Assembly: GCF_900111565.1 (NCBI RefSeq)
Contig: NZ_FOIK01000008.1
Location: 1-64,000 of the forward strand
From: Paenibacillus sp. NFR01
Lineage (GTDB): Bacteria > Bacillota > Bacilli > Paenibacillales > Paenibacillaceae
Length of the DNA stretch: 64,000 nucleotides
Direction of reading: 5' to 3'
A model generated the notes under the pieces. That model did no database searches. It had not been told where the DNA came from and saw only the letters and a list, made by a program, of their open reading frames with translations. Below, one piece after another: positions 54,171 through 63,871 of this stretch; the first letter of the stretch is position 1; every line of letters starts with the position of its first letter. Made by a program: the position numbers and the translations under genes.

Positions 54171-54980
54171 TTAAATTCCGGGAATCGCATTCCGCTTATG
54201 CGCCGTCCGCCGGTAATAGCTCTCCAGCTTATCCCTCGTCTCCGGCGCCACCGGCTTCCCTTCCAAATAATCGCTGTTATCGTCGTACGTGATACCCAGC
54301 TCGGTTTCATCCGTCTGGCCGGGCCAAAGTCCGGCTGTCGGCGCTTTGGTGATGACCTCATCCGGAACGCCGAGATAAGACGCCAGCTGGCGAACCTGCC
54401 GTTTGTTCAGCGTGGACAGCGGCGTCAAATCGACCGCCCCGTCGCCCCATTTGGTATAGAAACCGGTAATGGCTTCCGAAGCATGATCGGTACCGACCAC
54501 CAGCAAATGGTTCTCGAAAGCGAGCGCATATTGCATCACCATACGGGTGCGGGCCTTGACATTGCCTTTGCCCTGATGGGTAATATGCCGATGCTGCCCC
54601 AGCGCCTTGAGGCCGTACTCCACTTCCAGCGCGATTTCGTTGACCGCTTCTTCAATATTGGTCTCTACCGTATGCTCCAGCGCGAAAGCTTTGGCCGTAG
54701 CGTAGCTGTGTTCGATATCCTCCTGGACGCCATAAGGCTGGAAGACGCCCAGCGTCATATAAGACTGGCCTTCCTCCGCACTCAGTTCGTCAGTCGCCCG
54801 TTTGCACAGCCCCGCGGCAACCGCGCTGTCCACGCCCCCGCTGATAGCAATCAGCAGTCCTTTGGCACCGGCTTGCTTGACCTGCGACTTCAAGAAGTCG
54901 ACCCGTTTGCGTACTTCTGCCTCCGGCTCGATAGTCGGCTTCACGCCGAGAGCGGCGATAATCTCCTCCTGCATGCTCAT
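54171..54980 (-). CDS. nadE: NH3-dependent NAD synthetase
   Basis: A 269-residue enzyme amidating nicotinate adenine dinucleotide to NAD. P-loop ISGGVDSAVAAGL, GNVKARTRMVMQY, GTDHASEAITGFYTKWGDG, and KAPTAGLWPGQTDETELG are intact. No glutaminase domain, so it uses ammonia like the Bacillus enzyme. Start ATG AGC ATG; AGGGT lies close. Monocistronic. Confidence 0.97.
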   Translation of the reverse strand: MSMQEEIIAALGVKPTIEPEAEVRKRVDFLKSQVKQAGAKGLLIAISGGVDSAVAAGLCKRATDELSAEEGQSYMTLGVFQPYGVQEDIEHSYATAKAFALEHTVETNIEEAVNEIALEVEYGLKALGQHRHITHQGKGNVKARTRMVMQYALAFENHLLVVGTDHASEAITGFYTKWGDGAVDLTPLSTLNKRQVRQLASYLGVPDEVITKAPTAGLWPGQTDETELGITYDDNSDYLEGKPVAPETRDKLESYYRRTAHKRNAIPGI

Positions 54981-55026
54981 TGGTTACCCTCCATGGATTA
55001 TGATGTGGAAATGGCGCGTATAACCG

Positions 55027-55070
55027 CAAAAATCCCGCTAACAGCCGCAAAGCGGCTGCCGCGAGATTTT
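55027..55070 (-). terminator. Terminator after the bacilliredoxin gene
   Basis: AAAATCTCGCGGCAGCCGC / GCGGCTGTTAGCGGGATTTT stem on the minus strand, ending in TTTTTG. Confidence 0.85.
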
Positions 55071-55092
55071 GGGATTCATCCGCATAAGCGTA

Positions 55093-55524
55093 TTAGCAGT
55101 AACGGTTAAAGATTTCCTTCAGCTCGGCAGCAATTTCGCCTGCGGAACGATTCTCTACGCCTTGGCGCTCAATGAAGTGGACGAGTTCTCCGTCCTTCAT
55201 GAGGGCGATGGATGGCGAAGACGGCGGATATGGCGCAAAATACTCCCGCGCTTTCGCTGTCGCTTCCTTCTCTTGGCCGGCAAACACGGTAAACAGGTGA
55301 TCCGGCAGCGCTTCGTTCTTCAGCGCTTCGGCAACGCCCGGACGGCATTGTCCCGCTGCGCAGCCGCAGACCGAATTGACAACGACCAGCGTGGTGCCTT
55401 TGGCCGTCGGAAGGGCCGCTTCCACTTCCTCCGGCGTCAGCAGCTCCTGGAAGCCGATACTGGTCAAATCGTCACGCATCGGTTGAATGGAATCTCTCAT
55501 ATATTGATGAAACGACATGGACAT
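55093..55524 (-). CDS. BrxA/BrxB-family bacilliredoxin
   Basis: A 143-residue thioredoxin-fold protein with the CGC motif at Cys53/Cys55 (NSVCGCAAGQC) and the family N-terminus (YMRDSIQPMRDDLTSIGFQEL). Bacilliredoxins remove bacillithiol from mixed disulfides on proteins after oxidative stress. BrxA and BrxB cannot be told apart here. Presence implies bacillithiol use by this organism. Confidence 0.95.
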   Translation of the reverse strand: MSMSFHQYMRDSIQPMRDDLTSIGFQELLTPEEVEAALPTAKGTTLVVVNSVCGCAAGQCRPGVAEALKNEALPDHLFTVFAGQEKEATAKAREYFAPYPPSSPSIALMKDGELVHFIERQGVENRSAGEIAAELKEIFNRYC

Positions 55525-55666
55525 GGTTCAACACGCTCCTTCGCACAGTTGAGTGTTACAGCCGCTTACCAATGCGGCAATCACTAACTTTATTATACAT
55601 GCATACTCTGCGAAAGCAAGGAGGGAGAGGATGTTCTCCGGGGGCGGCAAAACTTCATTTTACACG

Positions 55667-57391
55667 CTAAAAGGATACCGCCTCTTCAATCTCCACCGGA
55701 AAAGATACCGTTATCGTTGTCCCCTGCCCCATTGCCGAATCCACGTGGATTTTCCCCTGATGGCGTTCCGCAATGCTAAGACAGAGCGGCAGCCCTAAAC
55801 CGGTACCCTGATCTTTGGTTGTGAAAAAAGGCACAAACATGTTCTTAAGCATGTCCTCCGGTATCCCGCTCCCCGTGTCTTTGATGATCAATTCCACGTT
55901 CCCGCCAATCGTCCGCGTCACCATCGTCAGCACTCCCTTCGGGCCCATCGCTTCCATCGCGTTACGTGCCAGATTTAAAATCATTTGCTTGATCTCCCGC
56001 ACATTCAGCCGCAGCAGCGGCAGGGCCGGATCCAGCTGCAATTCCACGCTCTGGCCGCGCAGATTCGCATCTGCCCAAAGCAGCGGTGCCAGGTCTTCGA
56101 TCACATGATGAAGATCCGCTATCTCTTTATCCGATATGCGGCTTTGCGCCAGCGACAGAAAGTCATTAATGATGCTGTTGGCCCGGTCCAGCTCCTCCAT
56201 CACGATCTGATAATAGGAATCCAGCTCATCCGGACTTTTCTCACGCATGAGTTGAAGGAAACCGCGGACAACCGCCATTGGATTGCGGATCTCATGGGTA
56301 ATGCCAGCCGCCATCTGGCCGACGAGCGTCAGCCTTTCGGCATTGTCCAGCTCGCTGCGCATCTTTTCTTCTGCCGTCAGATCCTGCGCAATGATGACGA
56401 CGCCCCCGTTTCGGTCTGCTTCTCCCAGCAGCGGCGCCGTATAGATCAGGTAGGTTTTGCAATCGTAGACGATTTTGGAGTTGGTCCGCTGCTGATGGCG
56501 GATGACACGGCTCAGCCGGGACAAGGTGTCCTCGTCCATATTTTTCCCGAACAGTTCTATGGCCGGCTGCGCCATAATGGTCTCCCTCGATATGCCGGGG
56601 TAATGCTGCTGGATCAGCCGAAGCATAAATTCGTTAAGCTCAGTAATGTAACCGTCGGCCATCGTCATCATATTGAGCTGGACCACCTCGGTAATCTGCT
56701 GCAGCTTCTCGGATTCGCGCCGCATCTGCTCATTGAGGGTTGTCATGTATTCCCGGGATTGCCGCCGTTCCAGCGCCGTCTCTATGTAGTAGATGAAGAT
56801 TCCGCCAAGCAGCATGGCCAGCCCTAAATATAGCGCGACGAGCACTCCTTCGGAGGAATGCAAATCGTAGGCGAAGCCTCCGCCCATCCGGGGAGCCAGT
56901 GTAATAAACAGCATGGCCGGAAAAAGCGCGCTCCAAAGCAGTATAATTTTCATATGCATTTTGACATGTTTAAAGGAAGAACGGGCGATGCTGAATAAGA
57001 GAGGATATAGCAGGAACCCTGTGTACAGCAGGATGTCGCTGATTCCGGCGGGCGCCGAATAGACGACGGTACACAACAAAAAGTAAGCCATCAGGTAGAG
57101 GCCCAAACCGGTGCTGGCGTATAAAACGCCAAGGTAGGCCGGGATAATCGCCAGGTTCAGGTAAACGGCTCCAAAAAGGCTGGAGGAGAGCAGGGTGCAG
57201 AAGGTGACGCTTAACGCGCAGCTTACAGCCAGTACGCTCTGGGCATCGGCTAAAAAGCGGATTCTGGGATGCGGCCGTCCTTGGTCCAGCCACCACTGCA
57301 GCAGGATCAAAAAGGAGCTTGCAGCCGAGATCTGCAATAGAATATCCATTACGGCATAAATAATTGCAATCACTCCCTGAATTTTACACAA
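55667..57391 (-). CDS. Membrane sensor histidine kinase, sporulation-kinase-like
   Basis: A 574-residue kinase. Six or seven membrane segments (~8-205, 5TM-LYT-like), a coiled stretch (~205-235), a PAS-like domain (~235-340), HisKA with His366 in AAGITHEIRNP, and a HATPase_c domain (NLARNAMEAM, DTGSGIPEDML, GTGLGLPLC). No response regulator is adjacent, as for KinB-type sporulation kinases. The start is unsure: TTG 57391 (weak AGGA upstream) or ATG 57349; GGGAG at about 57371 fits neither well. Confidence 0.9.
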   Translation of the reverse strand: MCKIQGVIAIIYAVMDILLQISAASSFLILLQWWLDQGRPHPRIRFLADAQSVLAVSCALSVTFCTLLSSSLFGAVYLNLAIIPAYLGVLYASTGLGLYLMAYFLLCTVVYSAPAGISDILLYTGFLLYPLLFSIARSSFKHVKMHMKIILLWSALFPAMLFITLAPRMGGGFAYDLHSSEGVLVALYLGLAMLLGGIFIYYIETALERRQSREYMTTLNEQMRRESEKLQQITEVVQLNMMTMADGYITELNEFMLRLIQQHYPGISRETIMAQPAIELFGKNMDEDTLSRLSRVIRHQQRTNSKIVYDCKTYLIYTAPLLGEADRNGGVVIIAQDLTAEEKMRSELDNAERLTLVGQMAAGITHEIRNPMAVVRGFLQLMREKSPDELDSYYQIVMEELDRANSIINDFLSLAQSRISDKEIADLHHVIEDLAPLLWADANLRGQSVELQLDPALPLLRLNVREIKQMILNLARNAMEAMGPKGVLTMVTRTIGGNVELIIKDTGSGIPEDMLKNMFVPFFTTKDQGTGLGLPLCLSIAERHQGKIHVDSAMGQGTTITVSFPVEIEEAVSF

Positions 57392-57550
57392 TATTCTTTA
57401 TCCTAAATTAAAGCATAGACTCCCAATTCTGACAACGAAAATCACAATAGTTGTCAACAATTCTGGCGCTGCTCCGGTCAGAATGATATGATGCCGTTAT
57501 TGGAGCTGCAAGAAAGCAGCCTCTCAAGACAAAGGAGTTAACGAACCGTC

Positions 57551-58816
57551 ATGAACAATTATGATGTCATCGTGATCGGCGGCGGGCCGTCCGGCTTGAT
57601 GGCGGCAGTCGCCGCTGCGGAACACGGCGCCGCTGTGCTGCTGATCGACAAGGGGACCAAGCTGGGACGAAAGCTGGGCATTTCCGGCGGCGGGCGCTGC
57701 AACGTCACCAACAATAAGGAGCTTTCCGAGCTGATCTCCTATATTCCGGGCAATGGACGCTTTCTGCACAGCGCATTCGGCCACTTTAACAACCGCGACA
57801 TTATCGCATTTTTCGAGGATTTGGGCATTGCCCTGAAGGAAGAAGACAACGGGCGGATGTTTCCCGTTTCGGATAAAGCCTCCAGCGTCGTATCCGCGCT
57901 GGTCGGCAAAGTGCGTAGCCTGGGCGTAGAGGTAATGACGGACAGCCCGGTCGCCGAAGTGATCTATGACAGCGGAGCCGTACGCGGCGTAAAGCTGCAG
58001 TCCGGCCGGACCGTCAACGCGGGCGCTGTCATTATTGCCACCGGCGGCAAGTCTGTGCCGCAAACCGGCTCTACCGGAGACGGATACCCGTGGGCCGAGG
58101 CGGCAGGCCATACCATTACGGAGCTGTATCCAACCGAGGTGCCCATCGTCTCGGGCGAACGCTGGATTCATTCGGGCGAATTGCAGGGCTTGTCGCTGCG
58201 GGATGTCACGCTAACCGTCTGGAACGCCAAAGGCAAGAAGGTCATTGCCCACCGGGGGGATATGATCTTTACCCACTTCGGGCTGTCCGGCCCGATTGCG
58301 CTGCGGTGCAGCCAGTTTCTGCGGCAGGTGCAGCGGCAAACCGGCAAAAATGCCGTGGAGCTGTCCATCGACCTGTTCCCCGATGAGCATCTGCAGGAGC
58401 TGGAGCGGCGGCTCCAGGACAAGCTGGAGCAGGAACCCAAAAAGGCGATCCGCAATTCGCTCAAGGGCCTGGTGCCGGAGCGGCTCATTCCACTTATACT
58501 GGACAAAGCCGGGCTGGATGGGGACTTAACGTTCCATCACCTGCCCAAAACCGGACTTCAGGCGCTAGCCGCGCTTCTGAAGCGGCTGCCAGTCCTGGCC
58601 CATGGCACCCGCTCGCTGGCAGAAGCGTTCGTCACCGGCGGCGGCGTCCACCTGAAGGAGATCCATCCCGGCACGATGGGATCGAAGCTGATGGACGGCC
58701 TCTATTTCTGCGGCGAGATTCTCGACATTCACGGCTACACCGGCGGATACAATATTACCGCCGCTTTCTCCACCGGCTATACGGCAGGCAAACATGCTGC
58801 GGAGAAAATCCAGTAA
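57551..58816 (+). CDS. FAD-dependent oxidoreductase of the YhiN/BaiN (HI0933) family
   Basis: A 421-residue flavoprotein. N-terminal FAD-binding GGGPSGLMAAVAAAEHGA, GISGGGRCNVTNN characteristic of the family, GGKSVPQTGSTGDGY, and C-terminal TGGGVHLKEIHPGTMGSKLMDGLYFCGEILDIHGYTGGYN. Members reduce ring double bonds in some clostridia (BaiN); the role in bacilli is unknown. ATG with AAAGGAG about 13 nt upstream. Confidence 0.94.
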   Translation: MNNYDVIVIGGGPSGLMAAVAAAEHGAAVLLIDKGTKLGRKLGISGGGRCNVTNNKELSELISYIPGNGRFLHSAFGHFNNRDIIAFFEDLGIALKEEDNGRMFPVSDKASSVVSALVGKVRSLGVEVMTDSPVAEVIYDSGAVRGVKLQSGRTVNAGAVIIATGGKSVPQTGSTGDGYPWAEAAGHTITELYPTEVPIVSGERWIHSGELQGLSLRDVTLTVWNAKGKKVIAHRGDMIFTHFGLSGPIALRCSQFLRQVQRQTGKNAVELSIDLFPDEHLQELERRLQDKLEQEPKKAIRNSLKGLVPERLIPLILDKAGLDGDLTFHHLPKTGLQALAALLKRLPVLAHGTRSLAEAFVTGGGVHLKEIHPGTMGSKLMDGLYFCGEILDIHGYTGGYNITAAFSTGYTAGKHAAEKIQ

Positions 58817-58837
58817 TCCCGCCCATAAACTCAGCAC

Positions 58838-58882
58838 AAAAGGGGATGCCTGCAGCCTTACGGCTTGCGGGCATCCCCTTTA
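58838..58882. terminator. Bidirectional terminator between the flavoprotein gene and ecsB
   Basis: AAAGGGGATGCC...GGCATCCCCTTT stem with an inner GCAGCC/GGCTTGC arm, A and T flanks on each side. Confidence 0.9.
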
Positions 58883-58899
58883 TTCTAACTTACAAACTG

Positions 58900-60189
58900 T
58901 TATCTGGAGAAACGGAAGCCGCTGAACATTCTGCCGACAATGAATGCCCCGGCTCCTCCGCTAGGTATGAACAGGATCACGCCCCAGATGCCGTACATCT
59001 GCAGGCACACGACCAGCGCACAGAGAAGAGCGGCCGGCATCAGCATAATCGGCAGCGCCTTGGTGCCGGCATCCGCTTTCTGGCCTTTCGTAAACGGCAG
59101 GATGCCGATATAATCGTCGCCGGAGAACACCAGCCAGAATGAAGACAGCCAATACGCCATTAGTAATAGCAGGACGGCATAGATCGGCCATTTCAAGAAG
59201 GAAGGCACAATTGCGACCGCAATCAGCGCCACGCCGGTGAATTGCAGATACAGCTTCAGATGAGACGGATTGCGTAACAGTGCCTTAATCGCTGCCGCCG
59301 CAAAACGGGTCACCGCGTCGCGGGAACGCAGCAGCGGCTGGGACTTGCGGAAGATCCACGGCCGGTAGCGGGTCGGCCGCGGCTTGTCCAGCACGCCGCG
59401 CAGCAGCAAAGCGGCAATCCGCATCCGCTGCTTGTAATCCTCGCGCACATCGCCGAGGAAGGTGCCGCGCAGCCGCAGCCGGCTGCGGAACGCCCAGGCG
59501 CCTACGGCCAGATATACCGCCGCGGTCAGCAGCGGCAGCCAAAGATCATCCCGCCCATAGGCGCCCACGCGCACATAAATGCCGACGGTAACGGATACCG
59601 CCGGGATCAGCCGCAGCCAGCGGCGAAAACCCTGGTAGCGCACTTTAACCCGATGGCCGAGCAGCTTGACACACCAGCCGCAGGCCACGGTCAACAGCAG
59701 CAGAGACCAGGCGGCGCCAGAGGAGACTCCCTGGCTGCGGACGATAAACGGCAGCAGGACGGCGAATACGGCGGCCAGTTTGAGCGCCGTTACGCCAAGG
59801 CTGTAGAGCAGGCCGCGCCGTATCAGAGCCTGCATCCAGCGCTCCCGCTGCCGCAGGAATAAGGCATCGCCCTCCTGCAGGAACAGCAGAACGCTGCCGG
59901 ACACAATCAAGTAAACCAACGGAAGCAGGAATAACGCAAAGGGCAGTTTGCCTACCCAATCCGGCAGTTCGCCTTGCCAGAAGCCGTAATAAAACCGTCC
60001 GCCGAGCAAAGCGCCGGGAATCAGAATATAGAGCAGCACCGTCCAGTCGGCGGCGGTGCGGATCATTTTCCATTGTTCATGGAAATGGGAAACCAGCCGG
60101 CGCCGGAACAGCGCCTTCCCTGAAGGAAAAGCGTATGCTCCGGCTTTCCTTGCCCTAGCCGCTTTTCCCTCTTGCCGAAGCCCGCTCAT
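58900..60189 (-). CDS. ecsB: ABC transporter permease, EcsB family
   Basis: A 429-residue membrane protein with about 10 helices and the EcsB-type N-terminus (FRRRLVSHFHEQWKMIR). In Bacillus, EcsAB affects secretion, competence and intramembrane proteolysis by RasP. The ATG at 60189 overlaps the ecsA stop (ATGA), so translation is coupled. No EcsC gene follows. Confidence 0.9.
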   Translation of the reverse strand: MSGLRQEGKAARARKAGAYAFPSGKALFRRRLVSHFHEQWKMIRTAADWTVLLYILIPGALLGGRFYYGFWQGELPDWVGKLPFALFLLPLVYLIVSGSVLLFLQEGDALFLRQRERWMQALIRRGLLYSLGVTALKLAAVFAVLLPFIVRSQGVSSGAAWSLLLLTVACGWCVKLLGHRVKVRYQGFRRWLRLIPAVSVTVGIYVRVGAYGRDDLWLPLLTAAVYLAVGAWAFRSRLRLRGTFLGDVREDYKQRMRIAALLLRGVLDKPRPTRYRPWIFRKSQPLLRSRDAVTRFAAAAIKALLRNPSHLKLYLQFTGVALIAVAIVPSFLKWPIYAVLLLLMAYWLSSFWLVFSGDDYIGILPFTKGQKADAGTKALPIMLMPAALLCALVVCLQMYGIWGVILFIPSGGAGAFIVGRMFSGFRFSR

Positions 60190-60896
60190 GTCAATGCGTC
60201 GAAGCAATCAAACAACGACCCCTCCGCAAGCCCCGCAATGGAGCGGATATCTTCCAGTGTACCGGTGGCAGTCATTTCCCCGCCGGAGATAAGCACAAAA
60301 CGGTCGCAAATCTTTTCCGCCGTATCGAGCACATGCGTGGACATCAGCACGCCTGCCCCGCGCTCCCGCTCTGCGGCAAGCAGATTGAGGAAATCCTTGG
60401 TTGCCCGCGGGTCCAGGCCGATAAACGGCTCATCGACGATATATACATCCGGCTTGACCAGAAAGCCGAGCATCAGCATCATCTTCTGCTTCATCCCTTT
60501 GGAGAAGCCTGCCGGCAGATCATGTTTCACATGCTCCATCCCGAACTGCGCCAGCAGCCGCTCCGCCGAAGCCTCGAAACTTTCGTAAGGAAGTCCATAT
60601 GCCGCTGCGGCCATGTCGAGATGCTCCCATAACGTCAAGTCTTCATAGAAGACAGGCTGCTCCGGCACATAGGCATAAGAACGGCTCTCTCCTCCGAAGG
60701 CAACATTCGCCTTGGCGTGCTTCAATAATCCGAGCAGCGTCTTGATCGTCGTGCTTTTACCGGCGCCGTTCGGACCGATAATACCGAGCAGTTCGCCGCG
60801 GCGCACCTCGAAAAAGATATCCGTAATCCGTTTGTCGCCCGCTTCATAGCCCGCTTCGTCAATCACAACGCTTAAAACAACTTCCGTATCTTCCAT
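60186..60896 (-). CDS. ecsA: ABC transporter ATPase, EcsA family
   Basis: A 236-residue ATPase: Walker A GPNGAGKST, Q-loop VPEQPVFYE, signature FSKGMKQ, Walker B VYIVDEP, H-loop STHVLD. Pairs with EcsB. The ATG at 60896 is preferred (GGGAG upstream, normal length); the open frame to 60980 would add 28 atypical residues. Confidence 0.93.
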   Translation of the reverse strand: MEDTEVVLSVVIDEAGYEAGDKRITDIFFEVRRGELLGIIGPNGAGKSTTIKTLLGLLKHAKANVAFGGESRSYAYVPEQPVFYEDLTLWEHLDMAAAAYGLPYESFEASAERLLAQFGMEHVKHDLPAGFSKGMKQKMMLMLGFLVKPDVYIVDEPFIGLDPRATKDFLNLLAAERERGAGVLMSTHVLDTAEKICDRFVLISGGEMTATGTLEDIRSIAGLAEGSLFDCFDALT

Positions 60897-60995
60897 ACAG
60901 GGTTCATCTCCCAAAATACGTATCGTAACTTCCGGCCCGCGCCGGACTTGCCCATCTATTATACGTAGGTTGGGAAGCAATCGACAATGTTCTTT

Positions 60996-62297
60996 TTATA
61001 CGGCTGCCGATTCCGGGACGGCACCGCCGGCTTGCAGCTCTTTTTTTCCGATTTTTCCGCGTAACAGAAGGAATAATGCACCCAGCAGCGCCGTCACGAT
61101 ACCCGAGAGGAGAAACGCGGTAACCGGGCCCGAAGCCGTCACCAGCGCGCCGCCGATTACCGGTCCCAGAATAACCGCTGCGCTTGTCATGCTGTTAACC
61201 GTGCCGAACACCCGGCCCGTATGCGTTTCCGGCGTCCGCCGCTGCAGCATGGAGAAGAATGGAATAAACGTATAGCCTGCGCCGGCTCCTACCAGCATGA
61301 ACGAGAGATACAGCACCACGTTAAAGAGCATTCCGGCAGGAAGGTTCACGATCAGGATGCCGCAGGAGGCAAAGATGAGGCCCATCAGCATGGTTCCGGC
61401 GCACATCAGCGCGAGCGGATGTTTGGCGCTGCCCAGTTTCCCTGCCGTCACCGCCGCCAGCAGCGTTCCGGCGCCGCTCGCCGCCACGCACCAGCCCAGC
61501 AGGCCGTCGCTGATGCCGGGGATTTCGCGGAACAGGACGATCAGCTGCGAGTCGGCAATTTGCACTACAAGCAGTACGGCCAGCAGCATCACCAGACCGC
61601 CCAGCACCGTCGGGATGCCGTAAATGAAACGTAATCCTTCGCCCATCTCCTGCCGGAACGTTGCTTTAGCCTTGCCGGCTTCGGAACTCCGAGCTGTTCG
61701 GTATTGGCCGATCTTGGGTAACCCCAGCAGCAAGACGGCGGAAATCAGATAAGAAACCGAATCGATGATAAAGCAAGCGGAGATGCCGGCGGAAGCAAGC
61801 AGGATGCCTCCTACCGCAGGTCCGGCAATTTTGGTCAGCTGTTCGATCGAAGAACTGATGCGCATCGCCTGATCAATGTGCTCCGGAGCGACGATTTCCT
61901 TCATCTTGCCGCTTTTGGCCGGCGAGAACATCACGTCCATCACACCTTTGACAAGCAGCAGCACATATACCTGCCATAACGAGCCGGCAAAAATAAATGC
62001 GGCAACGATGCCTACCCGGGCGATGTCGGAGCCGATCATCATCGCTTTGCGGTTTATTTTATCGCTCAAGTAGCCGGACACCGGCCCTCCAAGCAGCATG
62101 GGCACCGCCATGCACAGCGTCAGCGCCGTGATCTCCCATGGCGTTGCCTTCCAACGCAGCCCCACCATCGTCAGCAATGCAAGCATGTTCAGCCAGTCTC
62201 CAACATTGGAAATCAATTGCGCGGTAATCAGCAGCATAAACGATTTGTTCCCCGTCAGCTTTCCCGGCGTTCCCGGCACGCTTACAGTTTGATTCAT
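60996..62297 (-). CDS. MFS exporter (MFS_3-like)
   Basis: A 433-residue 12-helix transporter with ISNVGDWLNMLAL in helix 1 and GYLSDKINRKAMM motif A in loop 2-3, as in macrolide or siderophore exporters. Substrate not readable. ATG 62297 has GGGAG 9 nt upstream and matches the family start; 72 codons upstream are open but lack MFS character. Divergent from the MarR gene at 62.6 kb, which may regulate it. Confidence 0.88.
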   Translation of the reverse strand: MNQTVSVPGTPGKLTGNKSFMLLITAQLISNVGDWLNMLALLTMVGLRWKATPWEITALTLCMAVPMLLGGPVSGYLSDKINRKAMMIGSDIARVGIVAAFIFAGSLWQVYVLLLVKGVMDVMFSPAKSGKMKEIVAPEHIDQAMRISSSIEQLTKIAGPAVGGILLASAGISACFIIDSVSYLISAVLLLGLPKIGQYRTARSSEAGKAKATFRQEMGEGLRFIYGIPTVLGGLVMLLAVLLVVQIADSQLIVLFREIPGISDGLLGWCVAASGAGTLLAAVTAGKLGSAKHPLALMCAGTMLMGLIFASCGILIVNLPAGMLFNVVLYLSFMLVGAGAGYTFIPFFSMLQRRTPETHTGRVFGTVNSMTSAAVILGPVIGGALVTASGPVTAFLLSGIVTALLGALFLLLRGKIGKKELQAGGAVPESAAV

Positions 62298-62610
62298 GGA
62301 TATCCACTCCCGTTCGAATTCATTTACCTGTATCCATAGTAAAAAAAACGCGCTCATGGAACATCCTGCCATGGCCGTAACTATGCGCGAACCCGGGACT
62401 GAACATTTTCTCCTGCTGCAGACCGATTGCGCGGGGCAAAAATATGCGCAGCCCGAGAAAAATACATAGATTCCGGAGATTGTTTGATTTTTAATAATTA
62501 AAAGTGTGCTCATTGTGACAAATCACATGTTCTTATCCCTTTGTTTGCCGTATTGTAAAGGTAACCAAGTTAAGGGAACTCTTACGATTAACGATAAAAG
62601 GGTGAGAAAG
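62298..62610. promoter_or_regulatory. Divergent control region between the MFS and MarR genes
   Basis: A 313-bp non-coding stretch. Two palindromes stand out: TTTTAATAATTAAAA (62489-62503) and TGTGA-CAAA-TCACA (62514-62527). Either could be a MarR operator. TTGTCA on the minus strand (near 62515-62520) may be the MFS -35. No confident promoter for the MarR gene was found. Confidence 0.5.
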
Positions 62611-63078
62611 ATGATACAATCCTACGAACGAGATACTCAATTGACGCTCCATTTGTACCGCGTGTTTGCTAAGTCGTTCAAGAGCATCAACGAACATGCC
62701 GTTACCGGAAGCAAAATCGAAGGCTTTAATCCGACTGCTTTCGCTGTCATGGAGGTCCTCTATTATAAGGGACCGCAGCCGATCCAGCAGATCGGCGCCA
62801 AACTGCTGTTGCAGAGCGGAAACGTCACTTACGTGATTGACAAGCTTGAGGAGCGCGGCTACCTGCAGCGCAAGCCTTGTCCAAGCGACCGCCGCGTTAT
62901 CTTCGCCGAGCTGACCTCGGAAGGCGAACGGCTGATGAACGAGATGTATCCGAAATATTCGGAGCGCCTGCATCTGGCGTTCAGCGGCCTGAACGATGAA
63001 GAGAAGGAACAAATGATTATTTTGCTGAAGAAAATGGGTCTGCAAGCCGAGAAATTATCTCCGCTGCCCCGTAAATAA
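62611..63078 (+). CDS. MarR-family regulator
   Basis: A 155-residue winged-helix protein. wHTH at ~35-105 (FNPTAFAVMEVLYYKGPQPIQQIGAKLLL, SGNVTYVIDKLEERGYLQR recognition region, DRRVIFAELTSEG wing). Dimer helices at both ends. ATG 62611 has AAGGGTGAG just upstream; upstream in-frame codons from 62506 are intergenic. Divergent from an MFS exporter, the usual layout for a MarR-controlled efflux gene. Confidence 0.93.
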   Translation: MIQSYERDTQLTLHLYRVFAKSFKSINEHAVTGSKIEGFNPTAFAVMEVLYYKGPQPIQQIGAKLLLQSGNVTYVIDKLEERGYLQRKPCPSDRRVIFAELTSEGERLMNEMYPKYSERLHLAFSGLNDEEKEQMIILLKKMGLQAEKLSPLPRK

Positions 63079-63092
63079 CGCTTGTTAAACAT

Positions 63093-63138
63093 AGACGGCC
63101 ACCTGTTCTCGTTCCCGAGAGCGGGTGGCCGTCTTTTC
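63093..63138 (+). terminator. Terminator after the MarR gene
   Basis: AGACGGCCACC...GGTGGCCGTCT with inner CTCG/CGAG arm followed by TTTT. Confidence 0.9.
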
Positions 63139-63139
63139 G

Positions 63140-63751
63140 TTATACGCCAGCGGCGTCATTGGAGGCCGCCGGTTGCCGTTCAGGTATGCGGTCACCGCGC
63201 AGCAGCGCGTACAGCAGCACATCCTGAAAGCCCGCGGCGTTATGGCGGTATTGCCGCAGCCGTCCTTCCGGAAGGAAACCAAGCCCGGCAAACAGCGACT
63301 GCGCCCGTTTATTGCCGGGATGGCAAAACGCCTCGACGCGGTTCAGGCCCATCGTCCCGAACCCGAACGTCAGCGCAAGCCCAAGCGCCTCGCGCATGTA
63401 GCCGCGCCCCTGGGCCTCCGGCGCCAGCTCGCAGCCCAGCTCCCCGCGGTAAGCGCCGGGGAGCTGCCAGTAGTTGTAGCCGCAGCTGCCGATGACCCGG
63501 CCGTCCGGGCCAAGAATGCTCCAGCGCAGGCTGTCTTCCGTTTCGGCCAGCTGCCGGAGCTGCCGGATCAGCAGCTCTGCTTCTTCCGCCGAAGCCAGCG
63601 ACGGCGCTTCCAGCCAAGGCGCCACCTCCGGGTGGCTCCAGATGGCGTACAGCGCCCCGGCATGTCCGGGCTCCATCGGGCACAGCTGTACGGCCTTTCC
63701 GGTGAGCACCGGAATCTGTCCTCCGCATCGATACACTCGTTCCAGCTCCAT
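63140..63751 (-). CDS. GNAT-family acetyltransferase, RimJ/RimL-like
   Basis: A 203-residue acetyltransferase. Motif A region ELAPEAQGRGYMREALGLALTFGF binds acetyl-CoA; NRVEAFCHPGNKRAQSLFAGLGF is motif B. The layout is that of RimJ/RimL or other protein/small-molecule N-acetyltransferases; acceptor unknown. The ribosome binding site is weak (GGGGA is ~15 nt upstream), so the start is less certain than the frame. GC rich. Confidence 0.88.
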   Translation of the reverse strand: MELERVYRCGGQIPVLTGKAVQLCPMEPGHAGALYAIWSHPEVAPWLEAPSLASAEEAELLIRQLRQLAETEDSLRWSILGPDGRVIGSCGYNYWQLPGAYRGELGCELAPEAQGRGYMREALGLALTFGFGTMGLNRVEAFCHPGNKRAQSLFAGLGFLPEGRLRQYRHNAAGFQDVLLYALLRGDRIPERQPAASNDAAGV

Positions 63752-63793
63752 TCATGAAGGGTTAGTCCCCATCATTATACAATATCTTCACGC

Positions 63794-63845
63794 CAAAAAC
63801 CGCCTGAACCCAAGCGGTGAAATCATCCTCGCGGTTCAGGCGGTT
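63794..63845 (-). terminator. Terminator after the gene at the right edge
   Basis: AACCGCCTGAACC (63798-63810) and GGTTCAGGCGGTT (63833-63845) form a 13-bp stem; the minus side continues TTTTTGG. Confidence 0.88.
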
Positions 63846-63871
63846 CTGCATTATAGAAGTCATACGACACT

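Noticed and set aside
62298..62513. N-terminal extension of the MFS gene (72 codons)
   Set aside because: The extension has no membrane-protein character and a good ribosome binding site precedes the ATG at 62297.
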